A stretch of 64,000 nucleotides of DNA from Anisus vortex (Eukaryota > Mollusca > Gastropoda > Planorbidae). Made by a program: the position numbers and the translations under genes. A model generated the notes under the pieces. That model searched no databases. It was given only the letters and a program-made list of their open reading frames with translations, and was not told the DNA's origin. The stretch covers positions 10,320,121 to 10,384,120 of the forward strand of contig OX421507.1 of NCBI GenBank assembly GCA_949126835.1, in the 5' to 3' direction. Positions 53,893 through 64,000 of the stretch are shown here, piece after piece. The stretch's first letter is position 1. Every line of letters starts with the position of its first letter.

Positions 53893-54958
53893 GACATCAT
53901 TAAAACCAACAGTAATAAATTTGTTATAAAGCAACATCTGCATTGTTTGAAGACCATAGTAGATATTTAGCCTTTCTGACGCAACAGAATGTTATCACAT
54001 ATTACGAGTGGGTAAAATTACTTACAGCACAAGTAATAATATTGGTTATTTATATAGCGCTAGTGGCCATGCTATTAAATTTGGCATACTCGGTGCACTC
54101 GGGAAAGGTCTCTTTTAAAAGATTAATATGTCTCAGATTCCCTCAGTGTCTGATGCAAGCTGTTCCATTTAGACAACTCGAGTATACATGTAATAAAATG
54201 TAAGTTAAAAAAAAAAAACGGAGTTATGTTGAAATTCATTTCCTACCCTAGAATTTGTGTCTCGGTGTGAAATAACAACCTTAAAAACCCAATAATCCTA
54301 TTCATGGATTTGGGTTTCCTAAGCAGCACCACCCTTAACAAAATTACTTTAATTGTCTCTGCGTTCATGAACAATGCATTATTATTTTTTGTTTCTGGTG
54401 TTGACATTACATGGTGTCACATAATTTTGTTAGTGATTTTTTTTAATGTGCAAGCTCTATAATTTTTTTTGTTTGAACAAATCATCTTTTTTTTTTGCGG
54501 GGGTTATATATTTAGTTGTCCTATTCATATTAAATATATTTTTTCTGGTGAAATAAGTTTTATTGAACTTGTTATGATTGGTGTTTTTTGAGTTGTGCGT
54601 GGTCAATTACAGTGTTAATAATAACCTATAGAATGAAAGTGAGAGAAATAGGCTACTATCTGCACAGGATGTAAGTGTATCATTAGTGACTAGATACGAT
54701 AACCTATAATAAATATGAACAAATTATCAAATCGAGCATCACATATATATCGCTAAATGCGGGACTAGTAAAGCAGTTCTTAACTTAAAATACGCATGGC
54801 TCAGCGTTTTCTTTTCATATAAATAATCATAAGATTGTAAGGTAGAATAAATTATTCAGCGGTAACACAAGCTTATCAATGAGTTTTGTTATTTTATATC
54901 CAAAGATTTATATAGGAGGCATTTCTGGACGAGCTAGATATCCTGATCAATGTGAAAT
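53893..54958. other. AT-rich unassigned DNA
   Basis: An open frame of 86 codons at 53943-54203 has a hydrophobic stretch (VIILVIYIALVAMLLNLAY) but no family resemblance and no supporting signals. I leave it uncalled. Confidence 0.45.
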
Positions 54959-55215
54959 TTTATAGATAGACAGATTGGTATATAGAGAGATAGAGAGATA
55001 GATGATAGGTAAATAGATAGATATCGAAAGATAGATAGACAAACAGACAACTAGAGAGATAGATAGATAGATTGATAAAAAGATAGACTGGTGATTAGAT
55101 GGACAAATAAATAAATAAATAGATATATAGATAGGCTGATAGACTGATAAATAGATAGATACACTAATAGACTGATAAAAAAAAAGATATATATACAGAT
55201 AAATAGACCGATAGT
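54959..55215. repeat. Degenerate GATA-type microsatellite
   Basis: ATAGATAGATAG, AGATAGAGAGATAG and ACTGATAAATAGAT variants. Confidence 0.9.
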
Positions 55216-55468
55216 GATACGGTAATGGTAGTAATTGTCATTGGCCCTTAAACATCAAGAGATTATTTACATCTTAAAAAATTCTCAAGTCTAGTTGTGT
55301 TATAAAGGTAAAGCTTAATAAATATATATCAGCAATTTTTCTCGTTTACCACCTAAATTTCTCGCTTGCTACTTGCCGTAATTTTATCAACAACGTTACA
55401 AAAAAAGAAGTTATAATCATCGAATGATATATCATGTCTGCATATTAAATCCTTTAGATAATCTAAAC

Positions 55469-56573
55469 CATAGGTTCTCAACGGGGGCGATATCACCCCC
55501 CGGGGCGGCGGTGAGAAACTTTAGGGGGGCGCTGACATTCCCGGGGTCGATTGGGCGGCGTAAAGGGCAAGTGGGCGGTACAAACGTACCTGATATATTT
55601 TAACACCTCAGCTATTTGAATCGATTAGTTTGTTTTTTTGGAGAATGAAATGTGATGTAAACGCAAGTGTTGCTAAATATCTGATGCCCCCCCCCCCCCT
55701 CAACATTATGCCTACATATTATTATATCAATAAGAAATAGGAATCGCAGTGACTTTCGATGAAGTAGGGGTATGTATTTGGCAAATATAGTGTGTGGCCG
55801 GCTGGTCCTGTGGTTGGTTCAGCGGACTGTCAACCCTGCTGACCGAACACTGTAGCTTAACATATGCTAATATAAATGATGTTTTGAGCTCAGTTATACC
55901 GTGATGTCCTTAATATTATGAATCACCGGATTAAGCGGTATAGATAAGTAGTGATCATACAAACTTGGTAGTAATTGTAATGCTTAAAAATATACATATA
56001 AATTATTTAGTCATATAATATTTATATAATTTTCAAATATTTTGAGAGTTTGATCATTTCAAAGTTATAAATTGTAAGCCATTTATTTTTTTATAAAAGA
56101 AAAAAAAACAGAAATATTAGCTTAAAAAAACGGGCTAATTATCTCCCTTTAACTAAAAAAAATGTTTCCATATTTGATTCAATAGTCATGCAAAACGAGT
56201 TCTGTTTTGTAATATAACAAATATTACAGATTATTAGACCTACAGCTTTTGCAACTAAAATTGAAACGAAAATAGACAATTTGCTAGCAACACACCAGGC
56301 AAACGATTAGCATTAATATTGATTTATTTAAACCTTTTGTTAAGGCAATTTTGTGATCTATCAATTCTTACAATATGTTTCCTTTTCAGTTTTTTTTAAA
56401 GATAATTAATCACACAAAAAGTCTAGTCGCTAAAAAAATTGCGGGAACTATAGTCCAGATGGGCGGAAGGGGGGGGGGAGTGGGGGCTAAAAGAAAGTTG
56501 GGGAGGGGAGGGCGGTGAGCCGAAAAAAAATTGTAAAAGGGGGCGGTGAGCCGAAAAAGGTTGAGAACCTATG
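55469..56573. mobile_element. hAT element with CATAGGTTCTCAAC ends, 1105 bp
   Basis: The left end is CATAGGTTCTCAACGGGGGC. The right end AAAGGTTGAGAACCTATG is its complement. Flanking octamers ATCTAAAC (55461-55468) and GTCTAAAC (56574-56581) match at seven of eight bases, with a central TA. Terminal zones are G-rich with GGGGGCGGTGAG-type repeats. TTCTCAACC-type termini are known from SPIN/Buster-like hATs. The interior at 55980-56160 is the inverted counterpart of the Buster copies (GTAAGCCATTTATTTTTTTA, GGGCTAATTATCTCCCTTTA), and 55793-55850 holds a tRNA-SINE-like head. No transposase frame. Confidence 0.88.
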
Positions 56574-56904
56574 GTCTAAACAAACCAAAAATCCATCAAC
56601 AATATTCGAACTGTAAATGGAACGTCGAATCTTTAATTTTTTTTTAATCGATTCTTTTCCGTCGTAGTAAAAATATTTACAACGTAATTCTCTTGATTAA
56701 AAGATAAGAAATACGTTATGTTTGTTTCTTTTTTTTTTGTGTTATCTCTAGCATCTTCATCTTGTGCATGCATCATAAAACATCGTGACAGAATTTATTA
56801 TCACAATTATAAAACACATTTACTCTACATGTTAGGTAAGATAAGTATTGATTTTTCAGATAATTGTGTTTGTCTACGCGGAGATGGTTATATGGTTTCT
56901 TCTA

Positions 56905-57142
56905 TGAAAGTCGGACCATGGAGCCGGTGAAGGAGCGTTCACCAGTTTTCCATGACCACCACATACTAGTAGATTGTGTGGCCACACAATGCCAAGTTGA
57001 CGTTTACTTTGCCCAAATATCTCATAGGTGCCCTTCAGAACATGGGTACTCAGAGACACCCTTTAGATCTAAAATATCCTAGCCTTCACCACGAATCGAA
57101 CTCATTATCTTCGGTACTCTCCCGTTTAACCTCTCGATTTCA
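56905..57142 (-). mobile_element. tRNA-derived SINE, nearly full length, diverged
   Basis: GTCGGACCATGGAGCCGGTG, AAGGAGCGTTCACCAGTTTT, CACATACTAGTAGATTGTGT, GGCCACACAATGCCAAG and CTTCACCACGAATCGAACTC (box B complement) follow the family order. The extreme head is poorly preserved. Confidence 0.8.
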
Positions 57143-58045
57143 AAAGGACAAATACTTCAAGGTAGGGTGAGTTGGGGAGCGCGGGTGGGGGGGGGGAGGT
57201 CAAACAGTGTAAAGGGTGGAAGAAATAGTGCGCGGCCGGGGGCAGAGCGGGCAATATCCGACTAATTGATAGGTAAAATGCATGTGAAAATGATACATTA
57301 AAAGCCTTATATAAAAATTCACCCTTGCTTTCGCTATCAACAAGAGCTATCGACTGACCTCCTCGTTACATCATTACCTTGTTGTGTTAATACACCGCTG
57401 GTCCGTAACGCCCCCCCTCCCCACCCCACCCACATATTTCGTCCCCGAGACTAAACATTTAAAGCCCTCACTCCAGTCTCACTCAGTGCTGCCAACCTCG
57501 AGCTGACACTGAGCCCGGGTTGACAAGTTCCAAGTGCCCGGGGGGCCACAGGTTAGCCACTTCCGCTTTAGACGAGTTACTCCCTTTTTTTGGCCCTTTA
57601 GCCAAATCAATTTAATTATATTTCACCTCACAGTTTCAGCTGTTTCTCTGGCCAAGGAGGATTTCTTCCCCCCTCCCACACCGCTGTTATGTCTCGCTAA
57701 GGATGCCCCCTTCCTCCTCATCCCCACTTTATCGCTCTAGATGCCTCCCGGGCACTCCCAACGCCCTATAATATTGTCACAGCTTCTCCCAGACTATTTC
57801 CAGATCGTATTTCGGTGGTTTTTATTGTGGGCATATTTTTTTTTGTCATAATGTGTCAGTTTAAAGAGGCATGACATACACAAGTTAACTCCAGTTTGGT
57901 CACGTTATTCTGGTCTGCCATGGGCAATACGCATGCAATAATATGTGCCTCCATGCGCCATACGCATGCAATATGTGCCTATATCGCTCATTGACTTTAT
58001 CAACTCAACTCTTTAACAGACTTTATAATGAAAGTTATAGGCTAT

Positions 58046-58048
<3 letters not shown>
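57143..58048. other. GC-richer unassigned stretch
   Basis: A G-run lies at 57187-57197 and C-runs at 57410-57420. 57470-57730 is noticeably GC-richer than the surroundings. Open frames here show no domain. ATACGCATGCAATA phrases repeat at 57928 and 57960. Confidence 0.45.

Positions 58049-58125
<77 letters not shown>
58049..58125. repeat. (GT)n microsatellite
   Basis: About 38 uninterrupted GT dinucleotides. Confidence 0.97.
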
Positions 58126-58126
<1 letters not shown>

Positions 58127-59031
58127 TCATTTTATTTTTAGGATTATCTTTAAAATTCAAGTCGTTTTAACGCGGTGTAAATGTGCAGTGTACATAATTA
58201 TGAGCATGCTAAAAACTTAAGAATTTTTTTTTAATAAACCCATGTATTCATAGCTTGTGTGATTTTAGCTACACAAGCACGCACTAACACGCATTCACAC
58301 ACTAACGGTTCTAGTGAACAATTCATATAATTTTTTTGATATTATATATCAACACACTAATTGATATTAGATTTCAAGACGAATGTAAATTGATTGAATA
58401 ATCAATCAGTAACGTTGAGGGAATTCACTGGACGACTAATTTATTCCTAGCCAATGGCTGGCCTTCATTTATTTTAAGGAGGGGAGGGGGGGAGGGGATT
58501 GTTGCCACCATTTTTTTAACAGCATAAAGTAGGTTCAATTGGGAATTTAGCTTCCAGCACAGTTCCAGAGAATTCTGAAAAGCTTTTACAGGGGGCAAGT
58601 GTACAGTAATCTGACAGAAATTGTAATCGATAATGTCATTGGGATATATTTGAACTGGATAATTGTTATTTAGTTGTAGCTAATACAATCGTAGAAATAA
58701 AAATGTGTTCAAGTAGGCACATGCATGCCATATCTATGTATCTATGTATCTGTTTTCATGTCTGATTCTTTGTTATTCTATCTGCATCTATCTATATCCA
58801 TATATCTATCTAGTTGTCCATAAGTCTACTTTTCAATGTTTATAACTCAGACCAATCGAGCTATCCATCTATCTATCTAGTTCACTAACTATTAATTTAG
58901 CTATTTATTTTATTTTACACCATAACTATATGTCACAATATGAGCACCCATTACACGACAACTACATTAGGTCTAGCGTCTAGACAAAGTGGGAGGCTTC
59001 TTTCAAAAAGGACAAGAACATAGAGATTTAA
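58126..59031. other. Unassigned DNA
   Basis: 58730-58900 has CTATCTAT-rich words. A G-rich patch lies at 58479-58499. No gene recognised. Confidence 0.5.
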
Positions 59032-59104
59032 CCCATCCCGTACCGACCTACTTTTATCTATGCTGCCTTCAGTTCCGCTATATACGCGCCCGGGACTGTA
59101 ATGG
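59032..59104. mobile_element. 73-bp TTAA-flanked micro-MITE, copy 3
   Basis: Same length and orientation as the copies at 9939 and 10098, with small changes (CCCATCCCGTACCGACC; GGGACTGTAATGG). TTAA at 59028-59031 and 59105-59108. Confidence 0.78.
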
Positions 59105-59108
59105 TTAA

Positions 59109-60689
59109 AAACTCTTTTGTACCACAGTCAGTCAGAATTTTTCAACAGAGTCGCCAGTCAACCAGAAATACAATAGCTGACTCCTAAACTCCTAATTATA
59201 CTTTTACTTGTATGATAAATAGTATAATAGTTTGCGTGCATTTCTTTTTTTATAAGTACATTTCTGTGTTTGAGTACTAATAGTTATTTTATATTGTTTA
59301 AAATATGCTGGAAGACGGAACATCTGTAATGAAGTCAAATTTGCATTTCTTTGGATCAATAAAGCATTTTTAAACTTATATATTATAAAATAGAAATATG
59401 AAATAATAGATAGCCTTCTATCTGCCTGCCAGTCTTCTCGAAATAATTCGTAAGGAGTAGCACTGACATGTATTTTTTTTGTTACTTTCAATGTCCTCTA
59501 CTTGCTGTTAAGGAATACATTCCCCATTGTTTAAAATTAGACTTAACTTTTCACTAAATAGAAAAATGTGCAAATGTTGTTAAAGATGTGTTCTGTGTGC
59601 CATTTACTTGCAAAAATAATGTTTTCTATAAATATTGATTTATATCATATTGTGATTTACTTTTGTTATTTAAATGACTTTGTTGAACTTTAATACCATC
59701 TAACATAAAGTTTAATTTTTTCTTACTGTTTACGAAATCTTCTGATGTCTCAGTGTATAAAATAAAAGTAATTTGAAACGACTCTGTTTAAATTTTTAAA
59801 AGATAAAGACGGTATAACTTAAGCATATCCTACCCCTAATAAAAAAAAAACACATTGTTTGTGATCTAAAACTGTCAATGAAAGAATAATTTAGCATTGT
59901 TTATGAGAGACCGAAATGGGTGTGAATTATTCAGAAAAACCACTCACTGACGAAGCGATGTGGGAAAGCACTCACTTGTCCCCGTGTTTAGCACACATTA
60001 ATTCACAATCGTGATAAGTTAATTACGCGAGAATGCTTGCATACAGCAAACAATGTTTAGTTGGGATTTAATTTGCTTGATTCAATACACAGAGAGTTAA
60101 ATAAATAGTGTGTACGATATCTAATTGAATCACTCAACGAATCACTCACCGTAAAGATGTTAGGACAATGTTATTTGTTTTGTTCTTTGACTGTGTTTTT
60201 TTTTTATCATTCTCTTTCCCTCCCTTTAGGGAAAGAATTCGAATCTTAAGAATCGCTCTATGACTCAGATATAACTCTTTCAACAAGTCCAATGAAACAT
60301 AGAAAGAAATTAATTTCAATATAAGATATGATAACATTGCTTTATTGATCCAAATAAATGGACATTTGAATTGATTACATAAATTTGAACTAAATTTTGA
60401 TTACATAAATTCCGTCTTTCAGCATACCGGTAATTAAAACAATATTAAAGAACCATTTGTACTCAAACACAGTAGGCATTCGCGCACACTATCATACTAT
60501 TTATCATACAAGAAAAAAAAAATTATCATTTAGGAGTCAGCTATTGAGCCATTGTATTTGCTGGCTGACTGGTGATTCTTTTGCAAGATTCTCACTGATA
60601 GTGGAACAAAAGAGTTCTTAAATCTCTCTGTTGAATATGTGTTATTATGAAACACTTTCCTTGTTTTCTCTTATGTTATTCTCTGGAAA
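59109..60689. other. AT-rich unassigned DNA
   Basis: Two regions hold inverted related phrases: TCAGCTATTGAGCCATTGTA near 60538 against ACAATAGCTGACTCCTAAAC near 59171, with ATGATAAATAGTATAATAG and CTATCATACTATTTATCATA. 59110-59240 and 60480-60625 therefore look like a diverged inverted repeat about 1.3 kb apart. No gene is recognised between them. Confidence 0.5.
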
Positions 60690-60806
60690 GCTAGTAACTT
60701 AACATCATATAAAACACTAATGAAAAATGACAGACAACGGATGAGCGTAGGACGCAATAATCTAATTATTAAAGGAGCGTCAGTAACATATACGATAAGA
60801 TAAAAC
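60690..60806 (+). pseudogene. LINE 3'-end fragment, copy 5
   Basis: AGTAACTTAACATCATATAA, ACGGATGAGCGTAGGACGCA, ATAATCTAATTATTAAAGGA and GCGTCAGTAACATATACGAT give the terminal 3' UTR of the LINE family at 12896-13330, here on the plus strand. Confidence 0.75.
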
Positions 60807-60898
60807 AGCACTACTGACTAGGTGCGCCCCCTAGTATTGGTTTAACACAGATTAAATATTTTGACTGCTCATCGAATTTAACAATTGATGTCTTATAT

Positions 60899-61194
60899 CA
60901 AAGACCATAATAAGATGGACCATGCTCTATTTTTAGAGCTTACATGTTCTTTTATTCCAAGCGCATCCAATAACGCTGTCTGAAATGACTTCTACGCTCC
61001 TACGTTTGCCTAAATTTTTCCACTGTATACATTTCGATTTTAATTTTTCATTGAGAAAATCGTAGCAATTAAATAAAACGGAAGAGTATAGTACAATAGG
61101 GAATCGGGAATTCCGAAAAGAAGGAAAAGAAGTCATTCGAGTCATCAAATAGCAGAAATATTGCAGCAAGCGGCCCATCTTATTATAGTCTTTG
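60899..61194. mobile_element. MITE family M, copy 3 (296 bp)
   Basis: CAAAGACCATAATAAGATGG at the left, complement of CAAAGACTATAATAAGATGG at the right. Flanks CTTATAT (60892-60898) and CTTATAA (61195-61201) match at six of seven positions. The interior (TTCATTGAGAAAATCGTAGC, GGGAATTCCGAAAAG) is shared with copies 1 and 2. Confidence 0.85.
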
Positions 61195-61624
61195 CTTATA
61201 AAGGCCTAAATTATTTACTAAACTTGTGTTTTTTTTTGTTTTCTATGTTTCGCGCTCATTCTTGACAACTGATTTTATTTATCTTAATGTTTATTAAAAA
61301 TAATTATTTGTTCTTGCTTTTTTTAATTTAAAAGTTTATGTTTAATCGTGTTGCCTCGTGTTCTATTTATGTATATTAGGCCCTTGTGGCTGATTCTCAC
61401 AGCTCGATGTTTATTTTGCATGATATTTTATTGATTCCCGTCATTGATATTTCTGTGCGTGCCGTGTTTATTCAACTTGATATTTAATTGATTTCTCACG
61501 ATTTGTTTAATTGATATTGCCGTATGCAACCTATTTATTGAACTTGCTATTTTTATACATTTAATACTTTTGTTCAAAATTGATATTTTACTTTGTTGCC
61601 CCGTTCAATTATTATTGAATGTTT
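61195..61624. other. AT-rich DNA with loose TTGATATTT phrases
   Basis: 61400-61580 repeats variants of TTATTGAACTTGATATTTA, an ancient degenerate tandem. No gene. Confidence 0.5.
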
Positions 61625-62587
61625 TATCCTTCTGTTTCTGAAACATGACTTTTATCATGCTCAATGTTCTTGAAAAATGACTTTTGTCACGCTTAATGTT
61701 CCAGAAACGACTTTTATCTTGCTCAATGTTTTTGAAACATGACTTTTTTAAATGTTTTTGCACCATGACTTTATAAATGTTTTTGAAACATTACTTTTAT
61801 CATGCTCGATGTTTTTGAAACATTACTTTTATCATGCTCGATGTTTTCGAAGCATTACTTTTATCATGCTCGATGTTTTTGAAACATTACTTTTATCATG
61901 CTCGATGTTTTTGAAACATTACTTTTATCATGCTCGATGTTTTTGAAACATTACTTTTATCATGCTCGATGTTTTTGAAACATTTCTTTTATCATGCTCG
62001 ATGTTTTCGAAACATTAATTTTATCATGCTCGATGTTATTGAAACATTACTTTTATCATGCTCGATGTTTTTGAAACATTACTTATATCATGCTCGATGT
62101 TTTTGAAACTTAACTTTTATCATGCGCGATGTTTTTGAAACATTACTTTTATCATGCTCGATGTTTTCGAAACATTACTTTTATCATGCTCGATGTTTTT
62201 GAAACATTACTTTTATCATGCTCGATGTTTTTGAAACATTACTTTTATCATGCTCGATGTTTTTGAAACATTACTTTTATCATGCTCGATGTTTTTGAAA
62301 CATTTCTTTTATCATGCTCGATGTTTTTGAAACATTACTTTTATCATGCTCGATGTTTTCGAAACATTACTTTTATCATGCTCGATGTTATTGAAACATT
62401 ACTTTTATCATGCTCGATGTTTTTGAAACATTTCTTTTATCATGCTCGATGTTTTTGAAACATTACTTTTATCATGCTCGATGTTTTCGAAACATTACTT
62501 TTATCATGCTCGATGTTTTTGAAACATTACTTTTATCATGCTCGATGTTTTTGAAACATGACTTTTATCATGCACGATGTTTTTGAA
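61625..62587. repeat. 32-bp satellite, about 30 units
   Basis: The unit is TTTTGAAACATTACTTTTAT followed by CATGCTCGATGT. The left edge (61625-61790) is strongly diverged with length changes, while the centre is nearly uniform, as expected from homogenisation by unequal exchange. The plus-strand open frame is an artefact. Confidence 0.96.
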
Positions 62588-62944
62588 ATGATGACTTTAT
62601 TTCCATGTTCTCTTCTTTCACAATTCCTTTGTTTCTTAGTTCACTTGACTCCCAAACTATATTCCCCCCACCACTCCCCTCTCTATCTCTTGCTATGCCC
62701 ACCCAAATGTTGACCGATTTCTTCCACGGATGCTTACGAGGGTTGGCCTCGGGGAACTTCGGTATAGATCTGTCCAAGATAGATTAGTCTGTAGCCACCG
62801 AATATTGCCATCTTCATACATCGCCCCCCTGGAACAGGACCGCCCTTCTCGACATAATTATCTATGTATCGATGACAAGTTACTTTATTAAGAATAGGGC
62901 TTGCAGCAGACGATCCAGTCCCTGGTCGTGTGCGCATGTGTGTG
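62588..62944. other. Unassigned DNA
   Basis: GC-richer than its surroundings (CGCCCCCCTGGAACAGGACC). No recognisable gene. Confidence 0.45.
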
Positions 62945-63050
<106 letters not shown>

Positions 63051-63148
63051 CTATACATAAAACATTTTGAATATAGTCAATGATTTCGACATAAGATAAC
63101 ATTGTCGGGATTTCTTTATAATCTCAAGAATTTCGCTTGTGTATTTAA

Positions 63149-63249
63149 ACACATTGTTTAACTACATTGCTTAACTACATTGTTTAATCACATTGTTTAA
63201 CTACATTGTTTAACTAGATTGTTTAACCACATTGTTTAACTACATTTCT
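63149..63249. repeat. 14-bp minisatellite (ACATTGTTTAACTA)n
   Basis: About seven copies with single-base variation. Confidence 0.93.
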
Positions 63250-63254
63250 TACTT

Positions 63255-63495
63255 CTTGCATCTTTTCTTCTCTCCTTCCCAATGTATACAATTCCTACCA
63301 CATCCACCGGCCTACACAATTATCTACACCAACATAAAAACTGTACATTACTCCCCTCCCCCATAACAAGCTACAATTTTACAGACATCACTTTGCTTCC
63401 TGGTTCGGAATCGTAAAGTTCAAAAATTGTATCGATTAGATATTTTTTCCCCTGTTTGAAATTTTCAACAATTGTGAAGTTCTTTTGTTTTGGTG
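63255..63495. repeat. Dispersed repeat, copy 2 (paralogous to 21043-21275)
   Basis: CTTCTCTCCTTCCCAATGTA, CACCGGCCTACACAATTATC, CACCAACATAAAAACTGTAC and AAAATTGTATCGATTAGATA align collinearly with 21043-21275. The following GGGGGAGGGGGTTGGGAGGC also has its counterpart at about 21310. Confidence 0.7.
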
Positions 63496-64000
63496 GCGGA
63501 ATGACTAGATGACTAGTTTTTAAAGAATGGGGGAGGGGGTTGGGAGGCAATACTTTTGTAATGTTTGAACATTACTTTTTTAACATTGCCCGAAAAAAAA
63601 TACTTTTGTTTGGGGTCATTCTTTTGTTCAGTTTAAAAATTACTTTTTAGTTATTGTTTAATAGTTAAAATGTTTCCCTCTTTTTAAGCAGTCAATTTTA
63701 AAAGCATTAATTATTTTAGGCATGGCTTTTTAAGAATGAATGGGGGGGGGGGGGGCGTAACTTTTATTTAGATGTAGCAAAACTTTTGTTAGTAGCATTA
63801 ATTGTTTATGCATTAGCCTACTTTTTGTTTTTGTTTATATTTTGTTGTTTTCGTCTTGCCTTACATTATGATAAGAGTTTCGGTTGATCGTGAGGTAACA
63901 GTTCGTCTAACTCAGTAAACGTTGTCCGTGCCATGAAGAACAAAATGGAAAAAAAAAATTATACATTCTTTGAATTAATTCCTGCACACGGACTAAGCAA
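63496..64000. other. Degenerate AT-rich repeat continuing the dispersed repeat
   Basis: TACTTTTGT/ACATTACTTTTT phrases resemble those at 21330-21510. G-runs lie at 63529-63540 and 63740-63755. No gene up to the window end. Confidence 0.5.

Noticed and set aside
53943..54203. 86-codon frame with one hydrophobic stretch
   Set aside because: Length and composition are expected by chance in AT-rich DNA. Nothing supports it as a gene.

Overview
This looks like a piece of animal nuclear genome, most likely a lophotrochozoan and plausibly a gastropod mollusc. The reasons are strong AT richness, dense micro- and minisatellites, tRNA-headed SINEs, several LINE clades that coexist in invertebrates, and no bacterial-style operons. 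The species assignment is inference only. I found no convincing host protein-coding gene. The only intact coding sequences are the two open reading frames of one retrotransposon. Most other long open frames run through tandem repeats.

Layout. 1-5.6 kb: a 7-bp-TSD MITE, a hAT-like element (2760-4528) holding a nested Buster-type hAT copy, and small repeats. 5.6-9.7 kb: tandem arrays (29-bp, GATA, 15-bp) and a hammerhead-like motif. 9.9-17.5 kb: two 73-bp TTAA-flanked micro-MITEs, a tRNA-derived SINE split by a hAT, and minus-strand LINE 3' ends split by later insertions. 17.5-26.3 kb: largely AT-rich unassigned DNA, a MITE whose left terminal repeat is amplified seven-fold, SINEs, and a 201-bp hAT MITE with a perfect 8-bp TSD. 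26.3-31.4 kb: an element headed by U2/U5-like sequence, then a 4.7-kb composite insertion flanked by a 32-bp direct repeat. The composite carries a U4 snRNA 5' domain, a broken Tx1-type ORF1 and the RNase H end of an I-clade LINE. 31.4-37 kb: SINE, LINE and MITE remnants and a 38-bp minisatellite.

37.0-45.3 kb: a Buster-type hAT element bounded by perfect 8-bp duplications (GCCTAGTG), into which an apparently intact Tx1-clade LINE has inserted. Its ORF1 (403 aa) has a CCHC knuckle. Its ORF2 (1117 aa) has an APE endonuclease, a reverse transcriptase and a C-terminal CCHC. Its 5' UTR contains a YY1-like site. 45.3-57.1 kb: a 46-unit 25-bp satellite interrupted by an element packed with AGGCCTATA palindromes, further SINEs and MITEs, and a 1.1-kb hAT with a different terminal sequence. 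57-64 kb: microsatellites, a third copy each of the micro-MITE and the 7-bp-TSD MITE, a 32-bp satellite, and a segment paralogous to 21.0-21.3 kb.

Functionally, ORF1 and ORF2 of the Tx1 LINE would form an RNP that nicks DNA and reverse transcribes its own RNA in place. Such machinery could also have mobilised the poly-A snRNA-like element. The hAT copies keep only transposase fragments and would depend on a transposase supplied elsewhere.
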